From contig UQKK01000045.1 of assembly GCA_900541505.1 (NCBI GenBank), forward strand, positions 1 to 23,799: a stretch of DNA of 23,799 nt, in the 5' to 3' direction. Below the pieces are notes generated by a model. It had not been told where the DNA came from. It did no database searches and saw only the letters and a program-made list of their open reading frames with translations. The translations under genes and the position numbers were made by a program. Numbering within the stretch: the first letter of the stretch is position 1; the number at the start of each line of letters is the position of its first letter. Positions 7,330 to 14,741 of the stretch are shown piece by piece. This DNA is from an uncultured Ruminococcus sp. (GTDB lineage Bacteria > Bacillota > Clostridia > Lachnospirales > Lachnospiraceae).

Positions 7330-8805
7330 TTAACCAGCCACGTAAGTCAGAGGAATCCGCACCGTAAAGGTGGTTCCTTCCCCTTCACTGCTGTATACCT
7401 TGACAGAGCCTCGGTGCATAATAACCGCATTTCTGGCGATGGCAAGCCCCAGTCCGGTGCCGCCCATCTCCCGTGAATGGGATTTGTCCACGCGGTAGAA
7501 ACGCTCAAAGATATGGGCCTGGTCTTCCTGTGGAATCCCGATGCCGGAATCCGCCACCTTGATATAAAAATATTTGTGGTCCGCATTCAGGGACACATGA
7601 ACCCATCCCTTTTCATAATTGTATTTCACCGCGTTTTCCACCAGATTGGAAATCGCCAGGGACAGTTTCATCTCATCGATTTCCGCCACTACAGGGCGGA
7701 AGCTCTCCAGCACCACTTCCACATCCTTCTTTTCCGCAATAGGCTTTAAGCGCTTTAGAATCTGCTCCAGCAGCTCATTGATGTTGACTGAGCTGATGTT
7801 GAGTGTGGTACCCTTCTTGTCCATCTTTACGAGGGAGAGGAGGTCCGTGATGATATCATTCTCGCGGTCAATCTCCTTGGCGATGTCGCCCATAAACTCT
7901 TTGTACAGCTCCACCGGCACTTCGTCCTGTGCCAGAAGAGAGTCCGCCAGCACCTTCATGGAAGTCAGCGGAGTCTTCAGCTCATGGGAGACATTGGAGA
8001 CAAACTCTTCCCTGGAATCATCCAAAAGCTTTAGCCTTCCCAGCATTTTGTTAAATGCCTCGCTCAGCATCTTCGTCTCCGTAAAGGTATTTTCATGCAG
8101 CACATCGTCCCCGTACCCTTCGGAGACACTCTCGATTGCCTTGGTAATCTTATGGAGAGGGCGCACCATGCGGTCCGCGATGAGGACTCCCGCAGCCGTC
8201 AAAAGAATCATCACCCCTGCCACAATAACGATTCCGTTCGTCCTTAAGATATTCAGATTGTTGGCAATAGTATCTGTGGAGACGCTGGCGAGCATGACAC
8301 CCTCTATCTCCTTGCCGTCAGAATCCATGACCGGAGCGGTCACCTCGATGTACTGGTTCTTCCTGTCATAACTGTTGGTGCTCTTCCCCTGCATACAGGT
8401 CACCACATTTTCCGAGACAATGGTCTTTCCTTCATCTAAGTCGTATGTATCCTTGATGACTTCCAGATTCCGGTCAATAATCATGACCCTGCCGTTATAA
8501 ATATTCATCAGTTGTGTTAAATTTGCATTGATGACCTCGGACGAAGAATCCTCCAGATAATCATAGCTGTTGAGCTGATTGCTAAGAATTGTACATTGAT
8601 TCTGAATCTCAGCGGTCCGCACGGATATCTCCCTTGTCTCGTATGCCCTTATGATTGCCGTATACACAGCGAACGACGGGATAAGCCCCGCGCAGACGAT
8701 GACAAGTATCATACGGAACCGCAGATTCTTTAAGATTTTATCTTTCAGTTTGAAACGAACTTTAACCCTGGAAATAATAACCCACTCCCCACTTTGTATG
8801 TACAT
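7330..8805 (-). CDS. Sensor histidine kinase, HAMP type
   Basis: This membrane sensor kinase phosphorylates the response regulator encoded just upstream. The 491-residue frame has TM1 (about 33-52), an extracytoplasmic sensor region of about 130 residues, possibly Cache-like (53-186), TM2 (188-210) and HAMP (210-262). The dimerisation domain has phospho-acceptor H274 in NVSHELKTPLT. The ATPase domain has N-box NLVENAVKYN (387-396), G1 DSGIGIP (419-425) and G2 GGTGLGLAI (448-456). No PAS domain is seen, unlike canonical WalK. The start is uncertain. ATG 8805 overlaps the regulator gene by 44 nt and lacks a clear ribosome binding site. GGGGAG inside the overlap could serve a non-ATG start slightly downstream. 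The overlap suggests translational coupling. Confidence 0.94.
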   Translation of the reverse strand: MYIQSGEWVIISRVKVRFKLKDKILKNLRFRMILVIVCAGLIPSFAVYTAIIRAYETREISVRTAEIQNQCTILSNQLNSYDYLEDSSSEVINANLTQLMNIYNGRVMIIDRNLEVIKDTYDLDEGKTIVSENVVTCMQGKSTNSYDRKNQYIEVTAPVMDSDGKEIEGVMLASVSTDTIANNLNILRTNGIVIVAGVMILLTAAGVLIADRMVRPLHKITKAIESVSEGYGDDVLHENTFTETKMLSEAFNKMLGRLKLLDDSREEFVSNVSHELKTPLTSMKVLADSLLAQDEVPVELYKEFMGDIAKEIDRENDIITDLLSLVKMDKKGTTLNISSVNINELLEQILKRLKPIAEKKDVEVVLESFRPVVAEIDEMKLSLAISNLVENAVKYNYEKGWVHVSLNADHKYFYIKVADSGIGIPQEDQAHIFERFYRVDKSHSREMGGTGLGLAIARNAVIMHRGSVKVYSSEGEGTTFTVRIPLTYVAG

Positions 8806-9448
8806 ACTTCGGTTCGCTCGGCTTAATCTCTATCTTCTCCCTCAGCCGCCTGATATGTACATCCACTGTTCTCGCATCGCCCGGATAATCATAGCCCCAT
8901 ATGAGGTTTAACAGATTTTCCCTGCTGTATACCTTGTTCGGGTTCATCGCCAGAAGTTCGAGCACATCAAATTCTTTCGCTGTCAGATTGATTTCCTTGT
9001 CGCCGATGAACACCCTCCTGCTCTCGCAGTCGATGCGCATCGCCCCTTTTACGATGACCGGACTGCTGGTCGTCTCCTTCTTTCTGGAAGTACGGCGCAT
9101 AATTGCCTTGATTCTCGCCTTTACCTCCAGGATATTAAAAGGCTTTGTGATATAATCATCTGCCCCGTATTCCAGCCCCAGTATCTTATCCATATCCTCA
9201 CTTTTCGCCGTCAGCATAACCACCGGCATATCCGAAAATTCACGAATCTGCTGGCAGACCTGGAAGCCGTCCAGTTTGGGAAGCATCACATCCAGAAGCA
9301 CCAGGTCATACTCGCAGTTCTTTGCGTATTTTAACGCCTCTTCCCCGTCATAGGCACAGTCTACTTCCATACCGTCCTGTTCGAGACTGAAGCGAATCCC
9401 CTTCACGATTAACTTTTCGTCATCTACTACTAAGATTTTCTTACTCAT
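8762..9448 (-). CDS. OmpR-family response regulator (WalR/PhoP/MtrA-like)
   Basis: This DNA-binding response regulator has 228 residues. The receiver domain (1-120) shows D9/D10, phospho-acceptor D53 (LLDVMLP), T80 and K102 (TKPF). The C-terminal winged helix (about 130-227) has LTAKEFDVLELL, VDVHIRRLREKI and a final GVGYYFQG. It is close in style to WalR, PhoP and MtrA, and one subgroup cannot be fixed by eye. Members of this class bind direct repeats spaced 11 bp, and such an array lies in front of comEA (10280-10316), so self-regulation is plausible. The ATG lies 22 nt downstream of comEA; the AGGAG next to it is unusually close, with GGGAG further upstream. It overlaps the kinase gene. 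Confidence 0.95.
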   Translation of the reverse strand: MSKKILVVDDEKLIVKGIRFSLEQDGMEVDCAYDGEEALKYAKNCEYDLVLLDVMLPKLDGFQVCQQIREFSDMPVVMLTAKSEDMDKILGLEYGADDYITKPFNILEVKARIKAIMRRTSRKKETTSSPVIVKGAMRIDCESRRVFIGDKEINLTAKEFDVLELLAMNPNKVYSRENLLNLIWGYDYPGDARTVDVHIRRLREKIEIKPSEPKYVHTKWGVGYYFQG

Positions 9449-9470
9449 ACTCCTAAACTTCTACTCCCTG

Positions 9471-10184
9471 CTATACCGTAATTTTATCCTTTATTTTATT
9501 AAATACTCCCTCTTTGATTCCCTCTACCTGCATAATCTCCTCGATGCTCTGAAAGCTTCCGTTATCTTCTCTGTATCTTATGATACTTTCCGCTTTCGCA
9601 TTCCCGATTCCCGTCAAGGTCATGAGGTCCTCTTTTCCAGCCGTATTAATATTTATTTTTCCCTGTGTGTTGTTCTCCGAACTCTGTGGTCCATCTCCAA
9701 CCCCGTCCGCAGTGCTGTCTTTGGCAGCACCATCGTCTGTGTAAGTCCCGTCTGCCACTTCCTTAACAGTGGGCACATAGATGCGCTCGCCGTCCGTCAC
9801 CACCCTTGCCTGGTTTAACACCTCCTGCGCCGCTTCTGCTGTGACGCCGCCGGCAAGACGGATTGCCTCATAGACCCTCGCACCGCTCTTTAGTTCATAT
9901 ACTCCCGGAGCTGCTACCGCTCCGCACATATAGACAAAAACCGTGTCTGCTTCCTGACCGGTTTTCGTCCCCGTTTCGCCTGTATCTTTATCAGACGCGG
10001 TATCTTCCGCTCCATCCTCTTCCGGCTCTTTTTCCTGCTCCTTATCCTCCTGCACACCTGTCTCTTCCTGAAGACCGGCTTCCGCCAGGGTATCTGACTC
10101 ATCACAGCGGCAGCCGCACAAAAAAGGGCAGAGAAACAATACTGCCAAAATCACCGGAAATACTCTGATTCTTTTGTCTTGCAT
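9471..10184 (-). CDS. comEA: ComEA-like DNA-binding competence protein
   Basis: ComEA is the membrane-anchored double-stranded DNA receptor of transformation; it hands DNA to ComEC. The product of 237 residues has a hydrophobic N-terminus (8-24) ending in LCGC, so it may be a lipoprotein at C25 rather than have a retained anchor. An acidic linker (about 26-80, rich in E, D, T) leads to an SLBB domain (about 82-142, VYMCGAVAAPGVYELKSG). A second low-complexity linker precedes the helix-hairpin-helix domain (175-237, ININTAGKEDLMTLTGIG...AESIIRYRE). I start at ATG 10184 because GAGGG is 6 nt upstream; an ATG two codons earlier abuts it. It is the first gene of the comEA-RR-HK-GerMN cluster. Confidence 0.9.
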   Translation of the reverse strand: MQDKRIRVFPVILAVLFLCPFLCGCRCDESDTLAEAGLQEETGVQEDKEQEKEPEEDGAEDTASDKDTGETGTKTGQEADTVFVYMCGAVAAPGVYELKSGARVYEAIRLAGGVTAEAAQEVLNQARVVTDGERIYVPTVKEVADGTYTDDGAAKDSTADGVGDGPQSSENNTQGKININTAGKEDLMTLTGIGNAKAESIIRYREDNGSFQSIEEIMQVEGIKEGVFNKIKDKITV

Positions 10185-10242
10185 ATTCATCCCTCACAGT
10201 CTGTATAACCTTGAGGAATACCCCTTTATGCCGGACAATCCT

Positions 10243-10271
10243 ATTGTAACGAATTCCTGCCTAAATTACAA
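10243..10271 (-). promoter_or_regulatory. Promoter of the comEA operon
   Basis: TTGTAA (10266-10271), a 17-nt spacer and TACAAT (10243-10248) give 4/6 and 5/6 matches to the sigma-A hexamers. The predicted start near 10236 leaves a leader of about 50 nt to comEA. The -35 is weak and itself contains TGTAA, as expected for an activator-dependent promoter. Confidence 0.65.
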
Positions 10272-10279
10272 TACACAAA

Positions 10280-10316
10280 TTACATTTTTGTTACAGCTTT
10301 GTTACCCTCTCTTTAC
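10280..10316 (-). promoter_or_regulatory. Tandem 11-bp direct repeats, WalR/PhoP-type operator
   Basis: On the minus strand the half-sites TGTAAA, GGTAAC, TGTAAC and TGTAAT follow each other at exactly 11-bp intervals (TTAC on the plus strand at 10313, 10302, 10291 and 10280). The published WalR consensus is TGTWAH-N5-TGTWAH. TGTAAC-N5-TGTAAT matches it perfectly and the other two half-sites match fully or with one change. A fifth copy at 10266 overlaps the -35. The array ends 8 nt upstream of the -35, the position of a class-type activator site. An OmpR-family regulator is encoded in the same operon. Confidence 0.65.
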
Positions 10317-10372
10317 AAGAGCACACACGCCTTCAGAAATGGCGCGCGGGCTGAACTGTCAGAATCAGGGCA

Positions 10373-10412
10373 CATATACGCGGAACTCCCGCGGATACTG
10401 CCCGCGGCAGAC
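10373..10412. other. GC-rich inverted repeats in the DUF606-comEA gap
   Basis: The 237-bp gap holds GC-rich self-complementary pieces such as CTGCCCGCGGCAG near 10398-10410 and two CCGCGG/CGCGGA elements nearby. No T-run follows on either strand, so I cannot call a standard terminator, although this is where the upstream transcript should end. Confidence 0.3.
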
Positions 10413-10427
10413 AATGCGATTTGCTCC

Positions 10428-10859
10428 TTACTCCCACTGGAAAATGGCGATGCCAATCAGAGCCAGTGCAAGCCCTCCTATTTTCCTCCATTCCAGCGGT
10501 TCCTTGTCCATGCCGAACAGCCCCAGAAGTTCAATCACATACGCCACTACTAACTGGGCGATGACAATAAGGAGGGCTGCCTTGGCAGGACCCAGCGCGC
10601 CCATGCTCTTGATGACAGTCCAGGTGATGCCCGCGCCGATGACACCTCCTAAGAGCATATATTTGGGAGACACCTTGGCTATCGCCGCCACACTGTCCCG
10701 CCCGTTAAAGAGCCAGAGGATGAAGCATACCGCAAAGGCGGAAAGCTGCACCCAGGCATTGCTCACCCACATTCCTGTCGTCTTTGTAACCTGCGTGTTA
10801 AATACCCCCTGCACACTCATCAGCGCCCCCGATAAGAGAGCAATCAAAAAACCAGCCAT
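10428..10859 (-). CDS. DUF606 (YdcZ-type) small membrane protein of the DMT/EamA clan
   Basis: This 143-residue hydrophobic protein has about five predicted transmembrane helices (3-20, 35-51, 67-85, 92-112, 127-141). The sequence pattern (SGALMSVQGVFNTQV, WVQLSAFAVCF, GGVIGAGIT, GGLALALIGIAIF) matches the DUF606/YdcZ family, half-size relatives of drug/metabolite transporters that probably pair to form a full transporter. The substrate is unknown. GGGAGGT sits 8 nt before the ATG. It follows argD by 66 nt in the same direction with no convincing terminator between them, so it could be co-transcribed with the arginine genes. That alone does not prove a link to arginine. Confidence 0.85.
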   Translation of the reverse strand: MAGFLIALLSGALMSVQGVFNTQVTKTTGMWVSNAWVQLSAFAVCFILWLFNGRDSVAAIAKVSPKYMLLGGVIGAGITWTVIKSMGALGPAKAALLIVIAQLVVAYVIELLGLFGMDKEPLEWRKIGGLALALIGIAIFQWE

Positions 10860-10925
10860 CTGAATCTACCTCCCGCTTCGCTTTTTCCGCTTTTTGAGAT
10901 AGTATTTCCCGATGGCCGGTTTTTA

Positions 10926-12107
10926 TTACGCCAGAATCTTCTTCATTTTTTCTATCATTTCATCAATGTGCTTTTCTTCCACAATCAAAGGCGGAAGGAA
11001 ACGAATCACATTTCCCTGTGCCTGAATGACCAAAAGCCCGTCTGCCACTGCCTTCTGGTTGATTTCCGCCACCGGCTTTGTAAAGGCGAGTCCCTGCATG
11101 AGTCCTTTGCCTTTGCGCTCTGTGATGCAGTCAAATTCGTCCGCCAATTCCTGGAGGCGTTTCTCCAGATAGGGGGCAATCTTTCTCACATGACCTACGA
11201 TATCTTCCTTTTCAAAAATCTCGATGACCTTCTTCACTGCCGTACATGCCAGCGGATTTCCGCCGTAGGTCGCCCCGTGGTCGCCCGGCTTTAAGGAATA
11301 CTCTGCCACCTTTTCCGTCATAGCAAAAGCGCCCACCGGAATACCGTTTCCGATTGCCTTCGCCATGGTGAGGATGTCCGGCTTCACGCCGAATCCCTGC
11401 CACGCGAACATATCCCCGGTCCGTCCCATACCGCACTGCACCTCATCGCAAATCATCAGGATGTCCTGCTCATCGCAGAGGGCGCGGATGCCTTCCATAA
11501 ATTCCTGAGTGGCAAGATTGATGCCGCCCTCTCCCTGGAGAGGCTCTAAGATGATGGCGCAGGTCTTCTCGTTTACCAGCGCCTTCACACTGTCCAAATC
11601 ATTGAATTTGGCGAATTTCACACCGGGAACAACCGGTTCGAAAGGTTCCCGGTAAGCGTCATGCCCGGTCACGGACACTGCCCCAAAGCTCCTGCCGTGG
11701 AAGGAATTTTCCATGGCGATGAACTCATACCGCCCGCTCTTTTTCGTGTAGGCATATCTTCTCGCCGCTTTCAGCGCGCCTTCGTTGGCTTCGCCGCCGC
11801 TGTTGGTAAAGAACACTCTGTCCATGCCGCAGACGCGATTTAACTCTTTCGCCGCCTCCCCGCAGCTCTCGTGATAATAAAGGTTGGAGATGTGGATGAG
11901 CTTGTCCGCCTGCGCTTTGATTGCCTCATTAAATTCCGCGTTGTCATATCCCAGGGCGCAGACCGCGAAGCCCGCCGCAAAATCCAGATACTCTTTGCCT
12001 TCCGTATCATAGAGATACATGCCCTTCCCGTGGTCTAACGCGATGGGAAAACGGTTGTAGACGTGGATGAGATTTTCCTCCGCCGCCTGAATTTTCTTAT
12101 TCACCAT
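10926..12107 (-). CDS. argD: Acetylornithine aminotransferase
   Basis: ArgD is a PLP enzyme that converts N-acetylglutamate semialdehyde and glutamate to N-acetylornithine and 2-oxoglutarate. The product has 393 residues, the usual class-III aminotransferase length. The fold signature is clear: TNSGGEANEGALKAAR at about 101-116, FHGRSFG at 136-142, the cofactor DEVQCGMGRTG at 221-231 and PLP lysine K250 in MAKAIGNGIPVGA. I start at ATG 12107 (MVNKKIQ) with GCAGG 7 nt upstream. The frame stays open to 12200, but that would lie entirely inside argB. The start overlaps the argB stop by 11 nt, so translation is probably coupled. Confidence 0.96.
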   Translation of the reverse strand: MVNKKIQAAEENLIHVYNRFPIALDHGKGMYLYDTEGKEYLDFAAGFAVCALGYDNAEFNEAIKAQADKLIHISNLYYHESCGEAAKELNRVCGMDRVFFTNSGGEANEGALKAARRYAYTKKSGRYEFIAMENSFHGRSFGAVSVTGHDAYREPFEPVVPGVKFAKFNDLDSVKALVNEKTCAIILEPLQGEGGINLATQEFMEGIRALCDEQDILMICDEVQCGMGRTGDMFAWQGFGVKPDILTMAKAIGNGIPVGAFAMTEKVAEYSLKPGDHGATYGGNPLACTAVKKVIEIFEKEDIVGHVRKIAPYLEKRLQELADEFDCITERKGKGLMQGLAFTKPVAEINQKAVADGLLVIQAQGNVIRFLPPLIVEEKHIDEMIEKMKKILA

Positions 12108-13014
12108 GATAATACCTGCTTTCTTTTCCGTGTAAAATTGCCGTGCCGATACCTTTGTTCGTGAAGATTTCCAGAAGGAGACAGTGCGGAATCCTTCCAT
12201 CTAAGATGTGGACTCTGGACACTCCGTTCTCGATGGCATCGATACAATTTTTCAGTTTCGGGAGCATACCGCCTCCGATGTAGCCTTCGTCCATGAGTTT
12301 CTTCGCCTCTTCCACCCACAGCTCAGAAATCAGTGTGGAGGGGTCATCCGGGTTCTTATAAACACCCTCGATATCTGTCAGAAACGCCAGCTTCTCCGCG
12401 TTCATCGCGCGGGCGATGGCGCACGCCGCATCGTCCGCATTGATGTTGTAGGTATGAAATTCATCGTCCAGTCCCACCGGGCAGACAATAGGCAGGAAAT
12501 CTTTTTCCAGCAAATCGTAGAGGATTTTCTCGTTGACCTCTGTAATCTCACCCACAAATCCGATATCCTCGCCGTCCGCGTATTTTTTCTCCACCTTCAA
12601 GAGCCCGCCGTCTTTGCCGCTGATGCCAATTGCACGTACGCCCAGCTCTTCGACCATCTGTACCAGGCTTTTATTTACCTTGCCCAGTACCATCTCCGCC
12701 ACTTCCATGGTCTCCTCGTCCGTCACACGCAGCCCGTTTACAAAGCGGGGCTCCATCCCCACTTTTCCGACCCACCTGCTGATTTCCTTGCCGCCGCCGT
12801 GCACGATGATGGGCTTGAATCCGACCAGCTTTAAGAGGGTCACGTCCTCGATGACTCTCTTTTTCAGGCTCTCGTCCACCATGGCGCTGCCGCCGTATTT
12901 CACAACAATGATTTTGCGGTTGAAACGCTGGATATAAGGAAGCGCCTCAATCAATACCTGCGCTTTTTCCAGATAGCGCTGCATATTTTCGTTTTTATTT
13001 CCCATTTCGCTCAT
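12097..13014 (-). CDS. argB: N-acetylglutamate kinase
   Basis: ArgB phosphorylates N-acetylglutamate with ATP in arginine synthesis. The 305-residue product shows VVKYGGSAM (K39), VHGGGKEI at 72-79, NADDAACAIA and IGGGMLPKL. An N-terminal helix region (YLEKAQVLIEALPYIQRF, 14-31) precedes the kinase fold. This extension is characteristic of hexameric, arginine-inhibited NAGKs, which are the control point in organisms that recycle acetyl groups through ArgJ; feedback inhibition here is an inference. GAGGTGG, the ribosome binding site, overlaps the argJ stop codon (9-nt gap). The end overlaps argD. Confidence 0.97.
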   Translation of the reverse strand: MSEMGNKNENMQRYLEKAQVLIEALPYIQRFNRKIIVVKYGGSAMVDESLKKRVIEDVTLLKLVGFKPIIVHGGGKEISRWVGKVGMEPRFVNGLRVTDEETMEVAEMVLGKVNKSLVQMVEELGVRAIGISGKDGGLLKVEKKYADGEDIGFVGEITEVNEKILYDLLEKDFLPIVCPVGLDDEFHTYNINADDAACAIARAMNAEKLAFLTDIEGVYKNPDDPSTLISELWVEEAKKLMDEGYIGGGMLPKLKNCIDAIENGVSRVHILDGRIPHCLLLEIFTNKGIGTAILHGKESRYYHGE

Positions 13015-13023
13015 TTTTCCACC

Positions 13024-14247
13024 TCAACTCCTGTAATCTGCGTTGATACTAATGTATTCGTGTGTCAAATCACATCCCCACGCGGATGCACTCTCGTTTC
13101 CCTCTTTGATGTCGGCAATCGCCGTCACCTCCGGTCTGCAGAGAATTTCCGTAGCCTTCTCCTCGCTGTAATCCACCGCCGTCCCGTTTTCGATAATCTG
13201 CAGTTTCCCGGCGTCACTTACAAAGAATAAATCCACCTTCTCCGGGTCGAAGTCTGCGCCCGAATATCCCATGGCGCACAGAATCCTTCCCCAATTGGCG
13301 TCATGTCCCGCGATTGCCGCTTTAGTGAGGTTCGAGCAGACAATAGACTTTGCCAGCACTTTCGCTTGTTCCTTGGTCGCCGCCCCTGTCACCTTCGCCT
13401 CAAAGAGAGCGGTCGCGCCCTCTCCGTCCCCGGCAATCTGTTTTGCCAGACTCTCGTTGACATAGTGGAGCGCCTCTACAAATTTTTCATAAGCGGGGGT
13501 GTCCGCTTTAATCTTTTTATTTCCCGCCATGCCGTTCGCCAGCAAAAGGACCGTATCATTGGTGGAGGTGTCCCCGTCCACGGAAATCATATTGTAGGTA
13601 TCTTCTACATCCGCACTCAGCGCCGCTTTGAGCGCCTTGCGGGAGATTGCCGCGTCAGTGGTGATAAAAGCGAGCATGGTGCACATATTGGGGTGAATCA
13701 TGCCGGAGCCCTTCGCCATCCCGCCGATGGTGACCGTCTCTCCCTCAACCTCAAAGGTCACTGCCACTTCCTTCTCCTTCGTATCTGTGGTCATAATCGC
13801 CTTCGCCGCTTTATTTCCGTCCTCCACAGTCGCTCCCTTTGCCTCTGAAAGCATATGGATTCCCTTTTTTAACTTCTCCATGGGAAGCTGCATGCCGATG
13901 ACTCCTGTGGAGCCGATGAGAACGCCCTTTTCCTCTATCCCAAAGACCTTCGCCGCCTCCTTCGCGGTTTCCTCGCAATAGCTGTAGCCTTCCGCTCCCG
14001 TGCAGGCGTTGGCAATGCCCGAATTGATGACCACCACCTGAGATTTCACGTTATCGTCCACAACGTTTCTGTCCCACTTAACCGGAGCCGCCTTCACCAC
14101 ATTTGTGGTAAACGTCCCCGCTACCTTGCAGGGTTTCTCACTGTAGATGAGCGCCATATCCGTCCTGTCCTGATATTTAATGCCTGCCGCCGCTGACGCC
14201 GCCTCGAAGCCTTTTGCCGCGGTCACGCCGCCTTTTATCACTTCCAT
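13024..14247 (-). CDS. argJ: Glutamate N-acetyltransferase (ArgJ)
   Basis: ArgJ transfers the acetyl group from N-acetylornithine to glutamate, and in bifunctional forms can also use acetyl-CoA. The 407-residue precursor cleaves itself into two chains before a nucleophilic threonine. Here the site is KGSGMIHPNMCTMLAFITTDA with T190 as the nucleophile. The residue before it is Cys rather than the usual Ala. Other family features are FTTNVVKAAPVKWD, GIANACTGAEG and the C-terminal NADYRS. I start at ATG 14247 because GGAGGG lies 8 nt upstream; a GTG nine codons earlier would place this site inside the gene. It lies 23 nt after the GNAT gene and 9 nt before argB. Confidence 0.96.
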   Translation of the reverse strand: MEVIKGGVTAAKGFEAASAAAGIKYQDRTDMALIYSEKPCKVAGTFTTNVVKAAPVKWDRNVVDDNVKSQVVVINSGIANACTGAEGYSYCEETAKEAAKVFGIEEKGVLIGSTGVIGMQLPMEKLKKGIHMLSEAKGATVEDGNKAAKAIMTTDTKEKEVAVTFEVEGETVTIGGMAKGSGMIHPNMCTMLAFITTDAAISRKALKAALSADVEDTYNMISVDGDTSTNDTVLLLANGMAGNKKIKADTPAYEKFVEALHYVNESLAKQIAGDGEGATALFEAKVTGAATKEQAKVLAKSIVCSNLTKAAIAGHDANWGRILCAMGYSGADFDPEKVDLFFVSDAGKLQIIENGTAVDYSEEKATEILCRPEVTAIADIKEGNESASAWGCDLTHEYISINADYRS

Positions 14248-14270
14248 CTTCTTTCCCTCCTCTTTATTTA

Positions 14271-14717
14271 TCACTGCGCGTTGAACGCGGTGATATTTTC
14301 CTCATTCAGCGTAAAGTCATAGTAATTCAAATCCAGCCGTTCTGTCCAGCCGATGGTATTCCAAAACGCGTTTCCCACATCATTTTTTGTAAACGCAATG
14401 AGGGAGACCTTGTTGATTTTTTCTTCCTTCAATGCCTGCATAGCGTATACCACCATCGCCTTGCCGATGCCCTTTCTGCGGTAGGCTTCATCCACACAGA
14501 CATGGTAGAGACACCCACGGCGCCCGTCATGCCCGCAGAGGATACTCCCCACAATCCTGCCGTCCTCCACAGCCACCACACTGGTGGTGGGGTTGCGCTT
14601 CAGAAATCGCTCCACGCCAATCCTGGAGTCATCGATACTGCGGATTCCGAACCCTTTTATCTTCTTCCACAACGCATACACACCATCGTAATCTTCTATC
14701 TTCATCACACGAATCAT
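14271..14717 (-). CDS. GNAT-family N-acetyltransferase in the arginine operon
   Basis: This 148-residue protein has a single GNAT domain covering nearly its whole length. The acetyl-CoA loop is visible as DEAYRRKGIGKAM (about 76-88), with the following helix and the FWNTIGWTER segment typical of the fold. It resembles small YpeA-type acetyltransferases. Its position between argC and argJ, 24 nt after argC and 23 nt before argJ, implies a role in the same pathway. One option is N-acetylglutamate formation from acetyl-CoA; another is protein or amine acetylation. The substrate is not known. I start at ATG 14717, with AAGGTGAG about 7 nt upstream, rather than at GTG 14729, which abuts that site. 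Confidence 0.88.
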   Translation of the reverse strand: MIRVMKIEDYDGVYALWKKIKGFGIRSIDDSRIGVERFLKRNPTTSVVAVEDGRIVGSILCGHDGRRGCLYHVCVDEAYRRKGIGKAMVVYAMQALKEEKINKVSLIAFTKNDVGNAFWNTIGWTERLDLNYYDFTLNEENITAFNAQ

Positions 14718-14741
14718 GTTTCTTCTCACCTTTACTCTTTC

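Noticed and set aside
7619..8371. Plus-strand frame of 250 codons inside the histidine kinase
   Set aside because: It is Ser-rich antisense translation of the kinase, with no recognisable domain.
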